The translations under genes were made by a program, and so were the position numbers. Below, piece after piece: positions 23,956 to 35,945 of a stretch of DNA of 64,000 bases. The notes beneath the pieces are model-generated. The model ran no database searches, was not told where the DNA came from, and worked only from the letters and a program-made list of their open reading frames with translations. This stretch comes from Manihot esculenta (lineage: Eukaryota; Streptophyta; Magnoliopsida; Malpighiales; Euphorbiaceae): the NCBI RefSeq assembly GCF_001659605.2, contig NC_035162.2:27953526-28017525 (forward strand), given 5' to 3'. Numbering within the stretch: position 1 is the stretch's first letter; every line of letters begins with the position of its first letter.

Positions 23956-24740
23956 TCCTCTTGAACTAGCTACAGAAGTACTAGTTTGCTACCCAGATCT
24001 TCCTGTAGAACTCTACATTGGTCTCTACCTTTGTCCCTGTACCTGACTTTGTCCTGATGGCTGGGCACCCCTATCTCCCTTAATAGGTGCCTAAGAGGCT
24101 GAGGATTACCTCTTTATCTAGATTTGCCCTCTCTTTTGCTGTCCTTTCTGTCTCCAGCTCTATTCTTCTTCTGTTATCTTTTCTATATTCAGTGCTGCAT
24201 TTGCCATAATAGAGAACTCTCTGATAGGATGGGCTGCGAAAAGCACCCTAATGTCACTATGCAAACCCTGCTTAAATTTCTTACATCTAGCTTCCTCTGT
24301 AGGCACCATTTCTCGGGCATACTTACTCAGTCTGATGAAATCTTTTTCACTCACTAATAGTCATCTTCCCTGTCTCAGATACAGGAACTCTCTTCTCTTT
24401 TCATCTAGATATAAATTTCCAATATACTTCTTTCTAAACTCAGCCAGAAGGAATTTCCAAGTCCATTACAGGCTGCATTGTCTGTGATGTGGTATCCCAC
24501 CACTGATAGGCTTCCTCCTGTAACAAAGTAACTGCATAAGCTATACTATCTAGTGATGTACATTGGAGCTGCTACAACACTCTTTTTGTACTTTCAGCCA
24601 ATATTCTGCTGTTGGAGCATCGTCTTCCCTTCTGCCTTTGAATTCAATAGCTTTATATTTTCTAAGCTTATCTATTGGTGGTCTAGTAGGAGCCTGCACC
24701 AGTACTACTACTGGTGGTGGCATCTGAGGTGCTACCTCTA

Positions 24741-24995
24741 AAACTCATCTAAATATATCTGCCGGTTGCAGTAAAAATGCATCCCGTCCTGGCCTACCTT
24801 CACTAGGAGGAGCTGGTGCAACTGCTAGCTCAAGAGTTTCTAAGGGAGCATGACTTCCCACCTCCCCTAAAACTCATCTAAATATATCTGCCAGTTGCAG
24901 TAAAAATGCATCCTATCCTGGTCTACTTTCACCAGGAGCAGCTGGTGCAACTGTTGGCTCAAGAGATTCTAAGGGAGCATGACTTCCCACCTCCT
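24741..24995 (-). repeat. 129-bp tandem duplication in the gag N-terminus
   Basis: Two near-identical copies, period 129 bp (43 codons), each starting AAACTCATCTAAATATATCT and ending near CTTCCCACCTCC. Confidence 0.88.
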
Positions 24996-25146
24996 CATCT
25001 ATAGAATGTCGTGATTTCTCAGACATCCTATAAACAATTAAAGACGCAAAATAAGTCTGCATCAAATTTACAAAGTTACATTATAATCTTGACATTTTTG
25101 GTATGTACATTCACCTATGCTATATCCTAGAACAGCCTAAACCTCT

Positions 25147-25158
25147 GCTCTGATACCA
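25147..25158 (-). promoter_or_regulatory. Primer-binding site of the old minus-strand gypsy element
   Basis: The complement reads TGGTATCAGAGC, the initiator-Met tRNA primer site. It lies five bases from the LTR end (TGTAACACC on the plus strand at 25164). Confidence 0.85.
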
Positions 25159-25163
25159 AAAAT

Positions 25164-27785
25164 TGTAACACCAGTTGCCATCTATTAAATGGTTGAGTAA
25201 AGGATGCCACATGCTATACTATATACAATTTCATATATAGACTTAAATTAGCTTCTACATTATAGTTTGTTATTTAATTTATTTAAAAATATGTTAATTC
25301 ATATTAACAATTTTAAATGGAGAAACTTCAAGAGTCTCCCTTGTTTATTAGCAATTATCCCTATGGAAAACAAAAATTCATAAATTCTCAATATTTACTC
25401 AATTCGTAATATTAAATCTATAAGTGGAACATATTAACTTAAAGTAGTAAACATATTGATTTATATTTTTATTATTTTCAATAATCATTTACCGACTTTT
25501 GGTGGACTACTTATGTACATGTCATATATAAACAACCTCTGTACAAAATATGAGAATAACTGGTTATGATGATGTCTCCATGCTGATGTATAATTGGACT
25601 TTTTATTTATCACTTCCTTTGTTAGTTACCTACACATGGAAAAATCCAATGCGTTGAGCTCACGCCCAGTGGGTGAATAATAATATATTCAAATAAAGTA
25701 TAAACAAGATTATACATGACAGTTACAACAAAATTATTTCATAAGAACGTGTGAAAATTTTATATATCTATGGGTGACAAGTGATCAAATTAAATCATGC
25801 AATTGTATACATGTAAGGTTATTCATATTATGGTAACCATCTTGTATGCATGCTTATAATGTATTAACAAGTCATATAATTAAATCTTAGCCCCTATAAA
25901 CTTTTAGCAAGATCAACTAGCTAGATAAGGGAAAACTGTATCTGTATAGCACAAAGTGTCAAAACTGTATGGCCAGGGGGCTGAATGTTGTGCTTGTATA
26001 GCTCAAAAGCCAAGAAACTGTATGACACATAGTGTGTTGAAAATATCATATCATCTAGTCGATTAGGGCGTAGTACTGCTAAACTGTATATGGCATGCCA
26101 TACTCTTATTTTGTCTATAACTCCCATCGAGGTTTACTAGCACCAAAAATGTATATTTATATTTTAAATATTTATTTTTAGTAAAATTATCCGTTTAGAT
26201 GCTTAACATATTGAAACAAGTAGGCATGTCGAATTATACATTCATAAGCAAGCATGTCAATAAAACGAGTTCTTAAAAGTATACATGTGTGTGTAATAGA
26301 CCATATTCAGTCATGGACATATTGTTATTTCATTAAGAATATGTGTGTAAAGTTTTAATTTATTAAGCTAGCATGTGTATAAAGCAAGCATGTCAAATTA
26401 GCACGTGTGTAATTTGGCCGCAAAGCTAATATGTCAATTCTTTTTAGGTCAATATTCAGATTTAGGTTTGTTTCTGTCTAAGATTGTGTCATATTTTCAA
26501 GTGTCTTATTCATAGAATTAGAGCATCATTTCTTCATGAACATTGTATATCTATGCCTTGCTTTCTAACAAGATAGGTTACATCTAATTTTGACTTTTCT
26601 AACTTAAGTTATGAATTTTTCTTTGCAAACTATCCAATCAGGTATTAACCAGTATAGTTTTGGTTTTTGTTTTAGGTCTAAAAAAATTATCATATGCATA
26701 CATTTACACACAGTTTCAACCTTAAGTTTCTTCTAAATATTTTTAGGTATACTTCTCAGGTTTATTGGGCACTAATCTTAACTCATTTTAATGAGTAAAA
26801 ATTTAGTTATGGTATAAGTAATATAGACTGTTGTGGATGCACTAGTCTTGTGAGCAACTTAGGTTCACTAGTAATTTATATATAATTAGCTATAGATTAA
26901 GAATTTGGTCACTTCATAAAGATGTTAGCTCTTTGTCTTAGCTTTCTTTTAGTATATTTTAGGCTTAATTTCAATAATTACACAATAAGTTATGAACCTA
27001 GCAACACAGACTGCTCTGTCAAAATCTATTCTGCCAATTTTATATTTTTAGCTCCCATACTATATTTCTTTAGTTTAAGCATTCCAAACATCATTTCAAC
27101 TTTCATATTAAACATCAATACAATCAAAGAAACATTTTTCAGTAATAAAACTAACCTCAATTTTACATATTCATGAGAAAATCAAAAGAAAACAGAAATT
27201 CATATAAACACTAAACTTTTTGCACTTCTTTTTCAAAATTCTAGGTACACCTTAGTTATTCTTTTTCGTTGTCTTTGCCCTTTGATGTACCTTTGATGTA
27301 CCTTCCTCCTGTTGAATTTGTTCTTTACAAAGAATGAGAAAAATAAGAGTTTTAATTCATTTAATAACATAAAATTGATTGAAAGCATGGGAGAACATGT
27401 TTGTCTAACCTAATTTTCAATTTATATCACTTAACACTTAAGTTCCTAAACTTCTCTCCTTCTTTCCTCTTTTATTATGGTTCCTTTGCTGGTTTTTTCA
27501 CTTAGGAAAAGATTTGCTTAAATGAAGATCTGGTCTGAATGGAGAAATTAGGTGGAAATGGAAGAAAATAAGACAAAATAATTTGTCTTTTCTTTCGGTG
27601 TAGATTCGACCACCATGAAGAAAATTGAAGACCTTTTTTTTTCTTTTATGCTTAGTCATTTCTTCTTTATATATTTAGGTGACACATGGAGGGTTTAAGC
27701 AGATAGATGGAGAAAAATGAAGGATCAAACTTGAGATTTATTTTTAAACTTTTCATATTCACACTTTAACCTACTAAACTTTTTT
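25164..27785 (-). mobile_element. 5' LTR of the old minus-strand gypsy element (about 2.6 kb)
   Basis: Begins TGTAACACC next to the primer site. It is homologous, in inverted orientation, to about 40780-43340: shared words include AAAGAAAAATTCATAACTT, GGCATGCCATA, TAGTAGGTTAAA...TGTGAATAT and CACTGGGCGTGAGCTCA. The outer limit is taken from where similarity to that second copy stops. No intact frame lies inside, and its 3' partner LTR is not present at the integrase end (9.5 kb). Confidence 0.65.
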
Positions 27786-27789
27786 GAGT

Positions 27790-28985
27790 AATTTTCACCC
27801 AAAGTCACTCAATTTTAGTGTATTTTCATTTTGGTTACTCACTTCTTTCTTAAAACTCCTCAAAATTCAATTAAAATTTCATTAAACTCATTCTTACCTA
27901 TAATTGCAGGTTTCCAAATTAACATGAATTAAAAAAAAAAAAAACTCCTTTTTCTATTGTTTATTTTATACTTTGTCCTTTTTCTTTCTATAAGAAAAAA
28001 AAATTACATATTTTATCTCTTCTCTTCTTCATATACAATTTCATTTTGTAATATATAAAAAAATAGAAAAATTTAGAATTACCTAAAATTATTACAGTTA
28101 CGTAACATAACAAAAGAGTAACAAAACTGAAGATAGAATAAATTTTCTTTTTTTCTTGAACCAATAGGGCTTATGCATTAATTAACAAAAAAGAAATTAA
28201 AATAACATCATATTTCTAATAATTATTAGTTATTTAATTTTTTAATAAAGTCAAAGGTATATATATAATATATAATTTTATTTTATTCTATTTTTTAATT
28301 TATTATTTTAAAATATTTTTAAATTTTAAATATTAAAATCTTATTTTACAAGAATAGAATAATAATTATCTAAAATTAGTTTTTGTTGTAAATATGTATA
28401 AAATTATATAAATAACTATTTAAAAAACTTATCCATTAACCTTTAAATAAAATGATAATTAATAAATAATTTATTTTTAATAAAATTTTATATAGTTATT
28501 TTAACTATAAAAATGTTATATATTTAAAATAAATTAATAAATAATATGCACAATACTAAATCATCTATAAAATTATCTAAATTAATATATAAAAATTATT
28601 CATTAATATTTAAAATAAAATGATATCTAATGAACATTTTTATTATTAATAAATTTTTTAGTGTGATTTAAAAATAAAATACAAAAATATTAATTAAATT
28701 ATTAAAATTAAATAATAAATTATCAATAAGTTGTGTGAGTAAATAAATAAAAATAAAATAAAATGAATGAGGGAAGTGAGAAAAAAAAATGAATGATAAG
28801 AAAGAGAGAAAAATATTATTTTTTCATATTAATAGACATGGTAATGACGAGTGCTAATTTATAAAATAAGATGAATTTTAATTTTTAACAAGATTTTATG
28901 TAAATAAGTATTAAATTAAAATATTATTTCAAAAAAAGTATTAAATTAAAATATTAAGTTCAAAATGATTAAAAAAATTCTTAAT
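27790..28985. mobile_element. AT-rich long-TIR repeat (Mutator/MITE-like), copy 1
   Basis: The left side (GAGTAATTTTCACCCAAAGTCACTC) matches, inverted, 38640-38100, and the right side (to about 28985) matches, inverted, 31997-32409. So this unit and the split unit at 32.0/38.1 kb are two copies of one element of about 1-1.2 kb in opposite orientation. No coding sequence. Class inferred only from long, AT-rich, weakly inverted ends. Confidence 0.55.
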
Positions 28986-29425
28986 TGATACACATATTTC
29001 TAATACCAATAGACATGGTAATGATGTGAACACGAATGCTAATGCATCTTCAAAACCATCAATCATAGGTAGAATTTTGCAGCGAAATACGAGCCAGTCT
29101 CTTTAATTTCTCATAAATGAGCCCTCTATTGGGTTTACCCGCAACATGGAGGCCAGCATGCTTTCATATTGATTTTTTTTTGTCTAAGTTCATATTGATG
29201 TTGGTAAAGGCATGGAAGAGGGTTTCACATCTCAATTTCTTTTGTACCATCTACAATATTTGATTGTTGGTTTAGGGTTTTTTAGAGCGGTGAATCCTTG
29301 TCGTAAGTGCACTTTTTATAAATTAGCGGTGGTGAGAAAAAAAAAATAAAGTGCTTCGAGTAACAACTTGATTACCTGTGGTTTATACCTGTTTAATAGT
29401 TTCAAGGCATCCTAATTGTTGAACA
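28986..29425. other. No gene recognised
   Basis: Ordinary intergenic-looking sequence. A 17-bp word AATAGACATGGTAATGA at 29008 repeats one at 28831, near the end of the adjacent repeat. Confidence 0.5.
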
Positions 29426-29870
29426 TAGGAATGAGTAGTATTCGATTCAAATGAAAAAATCGACTGAATCGAATTAATTTGAAAATTTAGTTCGACTTTT
29501 TATTTATTTCAGTTCGGTTCGATTTTTAATTTTAAAAATTTTAATTATTTCAATTTGGTTCAATTTTAATCAAGAAAAAATCGAACGAACTGATTAGTGA
29601 TAATAGTATATTAATTTTAATAATATAGAGAGATTAGATCATATTAAGGTTAAAATATTTCAATTAAATTTTAAAATATTAAAAATAAAGTGTAAAAAAT
29701 AAAAATTTTATTAAAATTCAAACTGATCAAACTAAATCAAATCGAATCGAATTGAATCAGATCGATTTGATTTGATTCGATTTCTTATTAAAATCGATTC
29801 GATTTTTATAAATACTAAAATTTTAATTTTCAATTTATTCAATTCGGTTCGATTTTGAATCTAGCATATA
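29426..29870. mobile_element. Degenerate hAT-type MITE, copy 3
   Basis: Starts TAGGAATGAGTAGTATTCGA, a decayed form of the TAGGGGTGAG end. The core shares AATATAGAGAGATTAGATC and the following A/T-rich block, in inverted orientation, with the element at 6197-6672. The right end is not clear and no target duplication is evident. Confidence 0.65.
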
Positions 29871-30798
29871 ATCGCCTTTAATTGGATGCATCAAATATAC
29901 GGTTTCAACAATTCAAAAAAAATTTTATTTTTAAATAAAATTAAGATATTTAAAAAATATAGTTAAACGAAAATATAATTTTTAATTTTACTTTAATAAT
30001 CAATACATGTGTAATTTTAAAATTTATTCAATAAAATTAATTATATTTTTAATAAATTAAATAATTTTTATTGAGTGTATAAGGTAAAATTATAAAAGAT
30101 ATTTGACTTTAAAATTAATAAAAAAATCTTAAATTTCTTGAATTGTACTTATTAAAATTATTATATATTTTAGTTTTAGCAATCCATAATTGTGGAAAAA
30201 TTAAGGATAATCTCACCTCTTGGTTATCAAAGTTACTACTCAACATTTTTTTATTTGTTTTCTTTACCACAATTGTTAGAAAGCCCTGAATAAGTAGTGA
30301 TTCAGGTAAAATAGTGAGAGATTTAGAAATGTAGAGAAAGAGAGAGATTCTCTTTTTAGGAAAAAATTTGTTTGCACCAAATCCACTATATACTCAATGT
30401 AATTGGGTCTTTTCATAAAATAATAAATATGATTCATTTTTTTATTTTTGAATTGATAATAAACTAGGTTCAGATAAGAGTTTTTTTTTTTCTTTTTATT
30501 GTTAATCTAATACGTAAATATCTTTTTATTGATTTAAAAATTACAAATTTTAAATTAAGTTGTTGATGATGAAAGGTTGAAATGAGATTAAAGCTAAAGA
30601 TTATTGGGACTCTGGTGTGGATTCAAATTTTAGTTCTGAATATGAATTATGCATAAAGGTTGATCAGAAATTGGGATGTTTATAACTGAGCTGGGCTAAT
30701 TTGGTTCCTTTCCACTAATTTGAAAATTATTCCACCTTGTTCTTTTTATTTCTTTTTCAGTTCATGTTTTGAGACCTCAAATTATTGATTTAATTTGA
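29871..30798. other. AT-rich interval, no gene
   Basis: Low-complexity A/T sequence. No coding or repeat-family match recognised. Confidence 0.5.
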
Positions 30799-31017
30799 CA
30801 TATAATTAGGGGTGAGCAGTATTCGGTTTAAACCGAAAAAACCGACCGAACCGAACCGATTTGAAAATTTGGTTCGGTTTTATTTTTTTTTTGGTTCGGT
30901 TCGGTTTGAAATTTTTGAAAAATCGGTGATTTCGGTTCGGTTCGGTTTTAAACGTAAAAATTTTGATTAGACCGAACCGAACCGAAATAACCTATACTGC
31001 GTCGTTTCAATAGTTCC

Positions 31018-31660
31018 CTTCCTATTTCCCTTCCCTTCCCTTCCCTTGCCTTCCCTTCCCCGCCCCTGCTCTACCCTAAATCTAAAACAACTTTCTGTCT
31101 CTCCGTGCGTGCCGCCAATGCTCCATCTCTCATCTCTGTGCTCACCTCCAACCCTAACGCCTTTCTCAAAGTGCCTCGCCTCTAAGCTCCATCCACTTCC
31201 GGCGGCGATTCCACCATTCACTGTCCAGCCTCCAGTCTGTTTCTGAGTAAAGCCACCAGCCACGCATGCATCTCGCCGTGAGATTCTCTCGCCTGTACCT
31301 CCACTCTCCTCTCGACTGGACTGATTCACCATCGTCGATTAACTTTCAACTCGTCGCTCTTCATCGATCTTTAGTCTCTCTTTCCACGCAATCATCGGCG
31401 TCGGCCGTCGCTCTCTATCGGCTCTCCACGCATCGTCGGGCAGTCGGCAATTTAGTCATGCTTATTCCACAGCCCTCAGTCCTCTCCGAGTCTCTGTGTC
31501 GCACTTCTAGCCTTGAGCCTTTCACAGTCTGTGGACCAGACTCTGGGACCAAGAGTGCCTCTCGCGCCTCCAGCCCTCGATTGTGTCGTACATCGCTGTC
31601 TGCCAGCGCCACCGTGTGCTGTTGAACTTGAGTCAACTGTAGAAGGTAAGTAAATATTTG
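31018..31660 (+). other. GC-rich exon-like segment inside the hAT-type element
   Basis: This contrasts sharply with its AT-rich surroundings. It begins with (CCCTT)n and continues with C/T-rich, CG-containing sequence resembling a plant 5' UTR/first exon. It ends at 31645 with GAAG|GTAAGTAAAT, a strong splice-donor consensus, followed by T-rich intron-like DNA. Frames of up to 120 codons exist on both strands, but none shows a family I recognise. The overlapping minus-strand frame at 30967-31332 is a composition artefact. Confidence 0.5.
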
Positions 31661-31664
31661 TGAT

Positions 31665-31800
31665 TTGCTGTTGATTGTTGAATTTGTGTACCCTTAATTG
31701 TTAAATTTGGGTACTCTTGATTGTGAATTTGTTTGCTGTTGATTGTTGAAGTTTTGTGCTCTTGATTGTTGGAAGTTTTGTGCTCTTGATTGTTGAAGTA
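31665..31800 (+). repeat. Short tandem repeat GATTGTTGAA-type
   Basis: About five diverged units around TTGATTGTTGAA/TTGTGCTCTTGATTGTTG in the intron-like part of the hAT-type element. Confidence 0.7.
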
Positions 31801-31996
31801 AACCCATGGCCATGAACCGATCGAACCGACCGAACCGAACCGAATCGAACCGAACCGAACTAGATCGGTTCGATTCGGTTATCCCTCTTATTCGGTTTGG
31901 TTCGGTTTATGTAAAATACTACATTTCGGTTTTCGGTTATATCGGTTCGGTTCGGTTCAAAACCGAACCGACCGAATGCTCACCCCTACATATAAT

Positions 31997-32409
31997 TATT
32001 AAGTAATTTTTATTCAAAATCATTCAATTTTTTTTTATTTTCAATTTCGTTACTTAATTTTAATTTCTTTTTTTAAAACTCCTCAAAACTTTAATTTACT
32101 TTCATTAAATTCTTTTTACCTACTTTCAGCTTAACATAAATAAAAATAATAATAATATTTTTTCCTTTTTCTTATCATTTATCTTTTATTTTTGTTCTCT
32201 CTTTACTTTTTGATTTTACTTCTCTTTCTTTATCTATTTACTCACATAATTTTATTGATTATTTTATTTTAATAATTTAATTAATATTTTTATGTTTTAT
32301 TTTGAATCACACTAAAAAAATTATTAATAATAAAAATATTAATTACATACAATTTTATTTTAAATATTAATAAATAATTTTATACATTTTATTAATTTAT
32401 TTTAAATAT
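31997..32409. mobile_element. AT-rich long-TIR repeat, copy 2, left part
   Basis: Inverted match to 28985-28570. It is interrupted at 32410 by the gag-only LTR element and continues at 38094. The hAT-type element lies directly at its left edge. Confidence 0.55.
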
Positions 32410-32977
32410 TGATATAACACAATAATTGCTTAAAGTAGGTAATGCGATGACACTTAAAAATAAGGTCAAGGGTAAGGGTTTGATCAAGTGATATTCGGTC
32501 ATATTCGGTCCCACTGAGAAAAAAAAAAAAAAGACTCGGACGCCTCAGGTCAGCTCTTCGTCAAGACTCACACTCTCCACTACAAGGCGAGACTCTACGA
32601 AAAGTTACAATTAGAGAACGCAATCTAGCAAATCTCCATTACACCTATAATTACAGGATCCTTTATCAATTAGCTGGTATCAATCGAATTTTCAGGATAT
32701 GCAAATAATTAACTTCATCTTCTTACAGTATAAAAGCTAATAATCGCAGAGACCAAGATATGCATCTTACACAATTATTCTTGAATTCTAAGCAATTTCT
32801 TACATTCACCATTTTCTTCAGTTTACTGACTTGAGCATGGAAATGATTGCCCTAGGCACCACCTCACGTTCTTTTTCTTATAGAGTGACCAATCGCAACA
32901 TAGTTTCGTTTAACCACCCCACGTTCTCTTTTTTGTAGAGTGACCAATTGCGACATAACTTCATTTCAGCCACATCA
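32410..32977 (+). repeat. Left LTR of the gag-only element
   Basis: TG...CA ends (TGATATAACAC...CACATCA). Pairs with 37540-38088, where the first dinucleotide has become TA. Confidence 0.85.
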
Positions 32978-33000
32978 TTTGGTTCCATTGCCGAAAAATC
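32978..33000 (+). promoter_or_regulatory. Primer-site-like sequence, decayed tRNA-Asp type
   Basis: TTGGTTCCATTGCCG next to the LTR end resembles the plant tRNA-Asp primer site (TGGCGCCGTTGCCGGGG, from memory) after changes that mostly look like loss of methylated C. Inference. Confidence 0.45.
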
Positions 33001-33172
33001 CATTGCTGAAAAATCTATTGAATTCTCTTTTGTTCATTTCGATTAAAACCAGTCTCTTATTCCCTTTTCTATTCTCTAAAAGGCTGACAATTCATGAGCT
33101 ATTACTAAGGTTGCTGCCAACAAGGGCGTAATCATTTCCTCCACTCCTAGTAGTGGACAAAACACTCCATCG

Positions 33173-33641
33173 ATGGTCAACGATGCAGATCTCAATAATC
33201 TTAATAACAAGCAAATGCTCCAGTATATTAAAAGGTTGCAGACCACCCTTGAACAATATAAGGTTTGGGAGGAGGCCTCATTTATGGCTCACAAGGTAAG
33301 GGAGGATGCCTCCATTGATACCCTAAGGACTCGAACGGAATCAATTCAAACGCAATGCAAGGAGAAGGCAAAGATGGAGAAAGATGAGTCGTCAATGAGA
33401 CTCCAAATGATGTCGACTAGAAGTTAATACAGGCTATACAAAGATATTAGAAGGACGGAGAAGGATTATGGGCTGAACAATGCTTTGTCCCTTTTAGATG
33501 TCCTTTTCAGAAGAAATCTTAGCAGAGACATTTTTCACTAAGTTCAAAACTTTCAAGTTTGGACAAATACAACAGAACAGTAGATCTTAGAAGTCACTTT
33601 GCGATCTTTAGGATAACCATGTAATTTCAGGATATCAATGA
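33173..33641 (+). pseudogene. gag of the gag-only element, N-terminal half
   Basis: ATG at 33173 opens an 84-codon frame rich in K/E/Q with coiled-coil character (NNKQMLQYIKRLQTTLEQYK). It ends at a stop at 33427, and the frame resumes with gag-like words (EILAETFFTKFK, FKFGQ, then FRITM and FQDIND) up to the solo-LTR insertion at 33642. The reading continues after the insertion and its duplicated AATGA. Stops show it is dead. I recognise the pattern as the front of the plant gypsy gag domain. Confidence 0.62.
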
Positions 33642-33998
33642 TGTAATACCCGGCTAGACTCCGGTATCGGAATTTCTACCGTCCGGTGGAATCTCGGATG
33701 TCGGAAGCCTCTAGTAGGGTAGAAACATGTTTTCATAAAATGTTTTAAGGTATTTCATGGTTTTAAGTAAAAAGGAAATGAGTTTTTGCATGAAAACAAC
33801 CTTGGAGGAAAACCCAGGTTCGGCTGCCGAACCTCAAGTTCGGCCGCCGAACATGCATACATTTCGGGTGTGCCTTAGGCCCCCAAAGGCATAAGTGAGG
33901 GAAGTCCAGGTTCGGCCGCCGAACCTCAAGTTCGGCCGCCGAACATGGCATGCATGCGGAGGCACGTTCGGCCCCCCGAACGTGGCCTGGCCAGCCAC

Positions 33999-34006
33999 TA
34001 TAAAAG
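33999..34006 (+). promoter_or_regulatory. LTR TATA box
   Basis: TATAAAAG after GGCCAGCCAC, same position as in the other LTRs of the family. Confidence 0.6.
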
Positions 34007-35174
34007 GGTCCCTTAGCCGAAAACGGGCGAACTTTTCTCCCCATTGTCGGCTAAGGTGAGCTCACTGCCGTCCCTCACCAATCTTTGAGTCCTTCCTTCA
34101 GATCTTTCAAGATTTTCATGAGTTTTTGCTTTGTTTTGAAGATTTTCAAGTTTTGAGCAAGTTTTGGAGCTTTGAGGTTCAAGGAAACTCAACCCCTCCC
34201 ATCTCCGAGTTTAGGTCGTCTCTCTCTCGATCTCCACGAGGTAAGAGCCGATCTTAAGCTCATTGCATGTTTTAAGTAAGTTTCAAGTAGATCTATGGGG
34301 TAGAATGCATGTTTAGCTTATGGTTAGGTTTATGGGTTTTATATGTGTTATGAGCAATGTGAGTTGTTTGATGTGTTGTAGATGGGGTTTTAGATAGTTT
34401 GAAGCCCCTAGGAGCTTGTATGCTTGTGCATGTGTGTTGTAGAATAGGTTTATGCTTGATTGGAAAGTTTTGGAGGCAAATGTGCATAGAAGAGCTGAGT
34501 TTCTGCCACTATGGGAGAAACCAGGTTCGGTAGCCGAAGAAACTTTCGGCCGCCGAACATGCTTGTGGAGGCAGCCTTCGGCTGCCGAAGCTTGCCCCCG
34601 AAAGAGAACTTTCGTCTCTGTCTGGGAGTTTCGACCGCCGAAAGTGCCGCCGATCATGCATGAGTTTTGCCTCTGTCTGGGAGTTTCGGCCGCCGAAGGT
34701 GCCACCGAACCTGCCTGACTTTCGGCTCTGGAGGGACTTTCGGCCGCCGAACCTGCCGCCGAAAGTGCCCTGTCCAGCCCTCTCTTGCATGTTTTTCTAT
34801 GATTGTTTCATGAGGTTTTAGGGGGTTTTTGGGGAGTAGTTTAGAGTTATGTTGTAGTTGTTTGGTCCCTCATTTGAGTCCACCTGTGTAGGTTTGGACC
34901 CGAGGAACCGAGGACCCCAGCAGTGAGTCAGCTGCCCCAGTGTCTGGTCAGAGCTATCCAGAGGTGAGTGGAATAACTCATTACGTTTTAAAGCAAATAA
35001 TGGACATTTTAGCATGATTCACGCATCATGAATGCCATGAGATGTACTAGGTTGTTGCATTAGAATTCACGAATATATTGCATTGCATATTTTAATGTTG
35101 ATGTGGATGGATGTTGGATGATCCATAGCCCTCGATCTATGATGTGACGATGTGATATGTACGGTACGGAATGT

Positions 35175-35335
35175 AAGACCAGTGGGACCCATTCTACGTT
35201 TGCTGGCACCATGTAAGAGAAAGACCAGGACCCATTCTACGTTCTGGCACAGTTGGACTGTTATGTTATGCTATGTTATGTAAGAGAAAGACCAGGACCC
35301 ATTCTACGTTCTGGCACAGTTGGACTATGTAGAGG
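35175..35335 (+). repeat. Tandem array inside the solo LTR
   Basis: Units around AAGACCAGGACCCATTCTAC, each ending TTCTGGCACAGTTGGA, about three copies; the last two are nearly identical. Confidence 0.8.
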
Positions 35336-35945
35336 GCTATTGGTGACAAGTTCATCCTTGATGTGATTAGCTGTGATGTGATGCATTTCATGTTATCATA
35401 TGTTTTAAATGTTTTATTATTCTGCTCACTGGGCTCTAGTAGCTCACCCCTCTCCCAAATTCCCCAGGTTTGCAGGTACAGGGTAGACCAGGAGGTCAGC
35501 AAGAGTATTGAAGTCTTTTGTATGTAATAGATAGAATGTGGACATGATAAATTGTAAAGTTATGAATAGTCATGTAATGTAATGATATTGAGGATTAGAG
35601 GTTGTGCTTGACCTATGTGTAAGGTATCCCTTTTAATGCATGATCCTAGATGTTTTATGATGTTTATGTAAACCAACTCAACATATGTTGTACCGCCCCT
35701 TGGGGCATTGATGAGATCCCACAGAGGGGTTATGATTATGATTATGTCTATGTTCAGTGCATGCACAGGTTGAGTTTGGTGTATGAATGAAAGAAAAGTT
35801 TTAGTTTTTATATATGTTGTTGATCATGTATGGGATTAAACAGGTTTACAGGTTGCATGTTAGGCTTGCTACGGGTCCCGACGGCCTTAAGCCGACCTGG
35901 ATCCTAGTGCTGGTAGCGGTCCGATTTTCGGGTCGTTACAAATGA

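Larger units (their letters stand above)
23760..25035 (-). pseudogene. Ty3/gypsy gag (old minus-strand element)
   Basis: Minus strand: an N-terminus rich in A/P after the primer site, a core with MSEKDFIRLSKYAREMVPTE, CKKFKQGL and ALNIEKITEEE (24354-24160), then a zinc-knuckle region around 23946-23850 with CEHCG-like words. The core motif is the usual retrotransposon gag helix region. Stops and shifts break it. Two in-frame-length tandem duplications (54 bp and 129 bp) lie in it and are listed separately. Confidence 0.78.
30807..31988. mobile_element. hAT-type element with gene-like core, 1182 bp, 8-bp TSD
   Basis: Exact 8-bp direct repeats CATATAAT flank it (30799-30806 and 31989-31996). 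Ends are perfectly inverted, TAGGGGTGAG and CTCACCCCTA. Both flanks carry GGTTCGGTTCGG arrays as in the 476-bp MITE. The centre (about 31015-31800) differs: a CCCTT microsatellite, then about 580 bp of GC-rich non-repetitive sequence, then a splice-donor-like site and T-rich sequence. It has no transposase frame. It is probably a non-autonomous relative that keeps either a transposase leader exon or a captured host segment. Confidence 0.85.
33642..35940 (+). mobile_element. Solo gypsy LTR, 2299 bp, TSD AATGA
   Basis: Starts TGTAATACCC and ends GTCGTTACA. Exact 5-bp repeats AATGA (33637-33641; 35941-35945) flank it. It has two palindrome zones (33815-33990 and 34520-34770), TATAAAAG at 33999-34006, the phrase TTTGGTCCCTCATTTGAGTC, and a threefold short tandem array at 35175-35330. 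It interrupts the gag of the gag-only element, so it is the youngest layer of this nest. Confidence 0.95.

Noticed and set aside
31046..31636. Host protein-coding gene in the GC-rich core of the hAT-type element
   Set aside because: Frames on both strands are similar in length, none has a recognisable domain, and the composition is that of a plant 5' UTR. Kept only as an exon-like segment.
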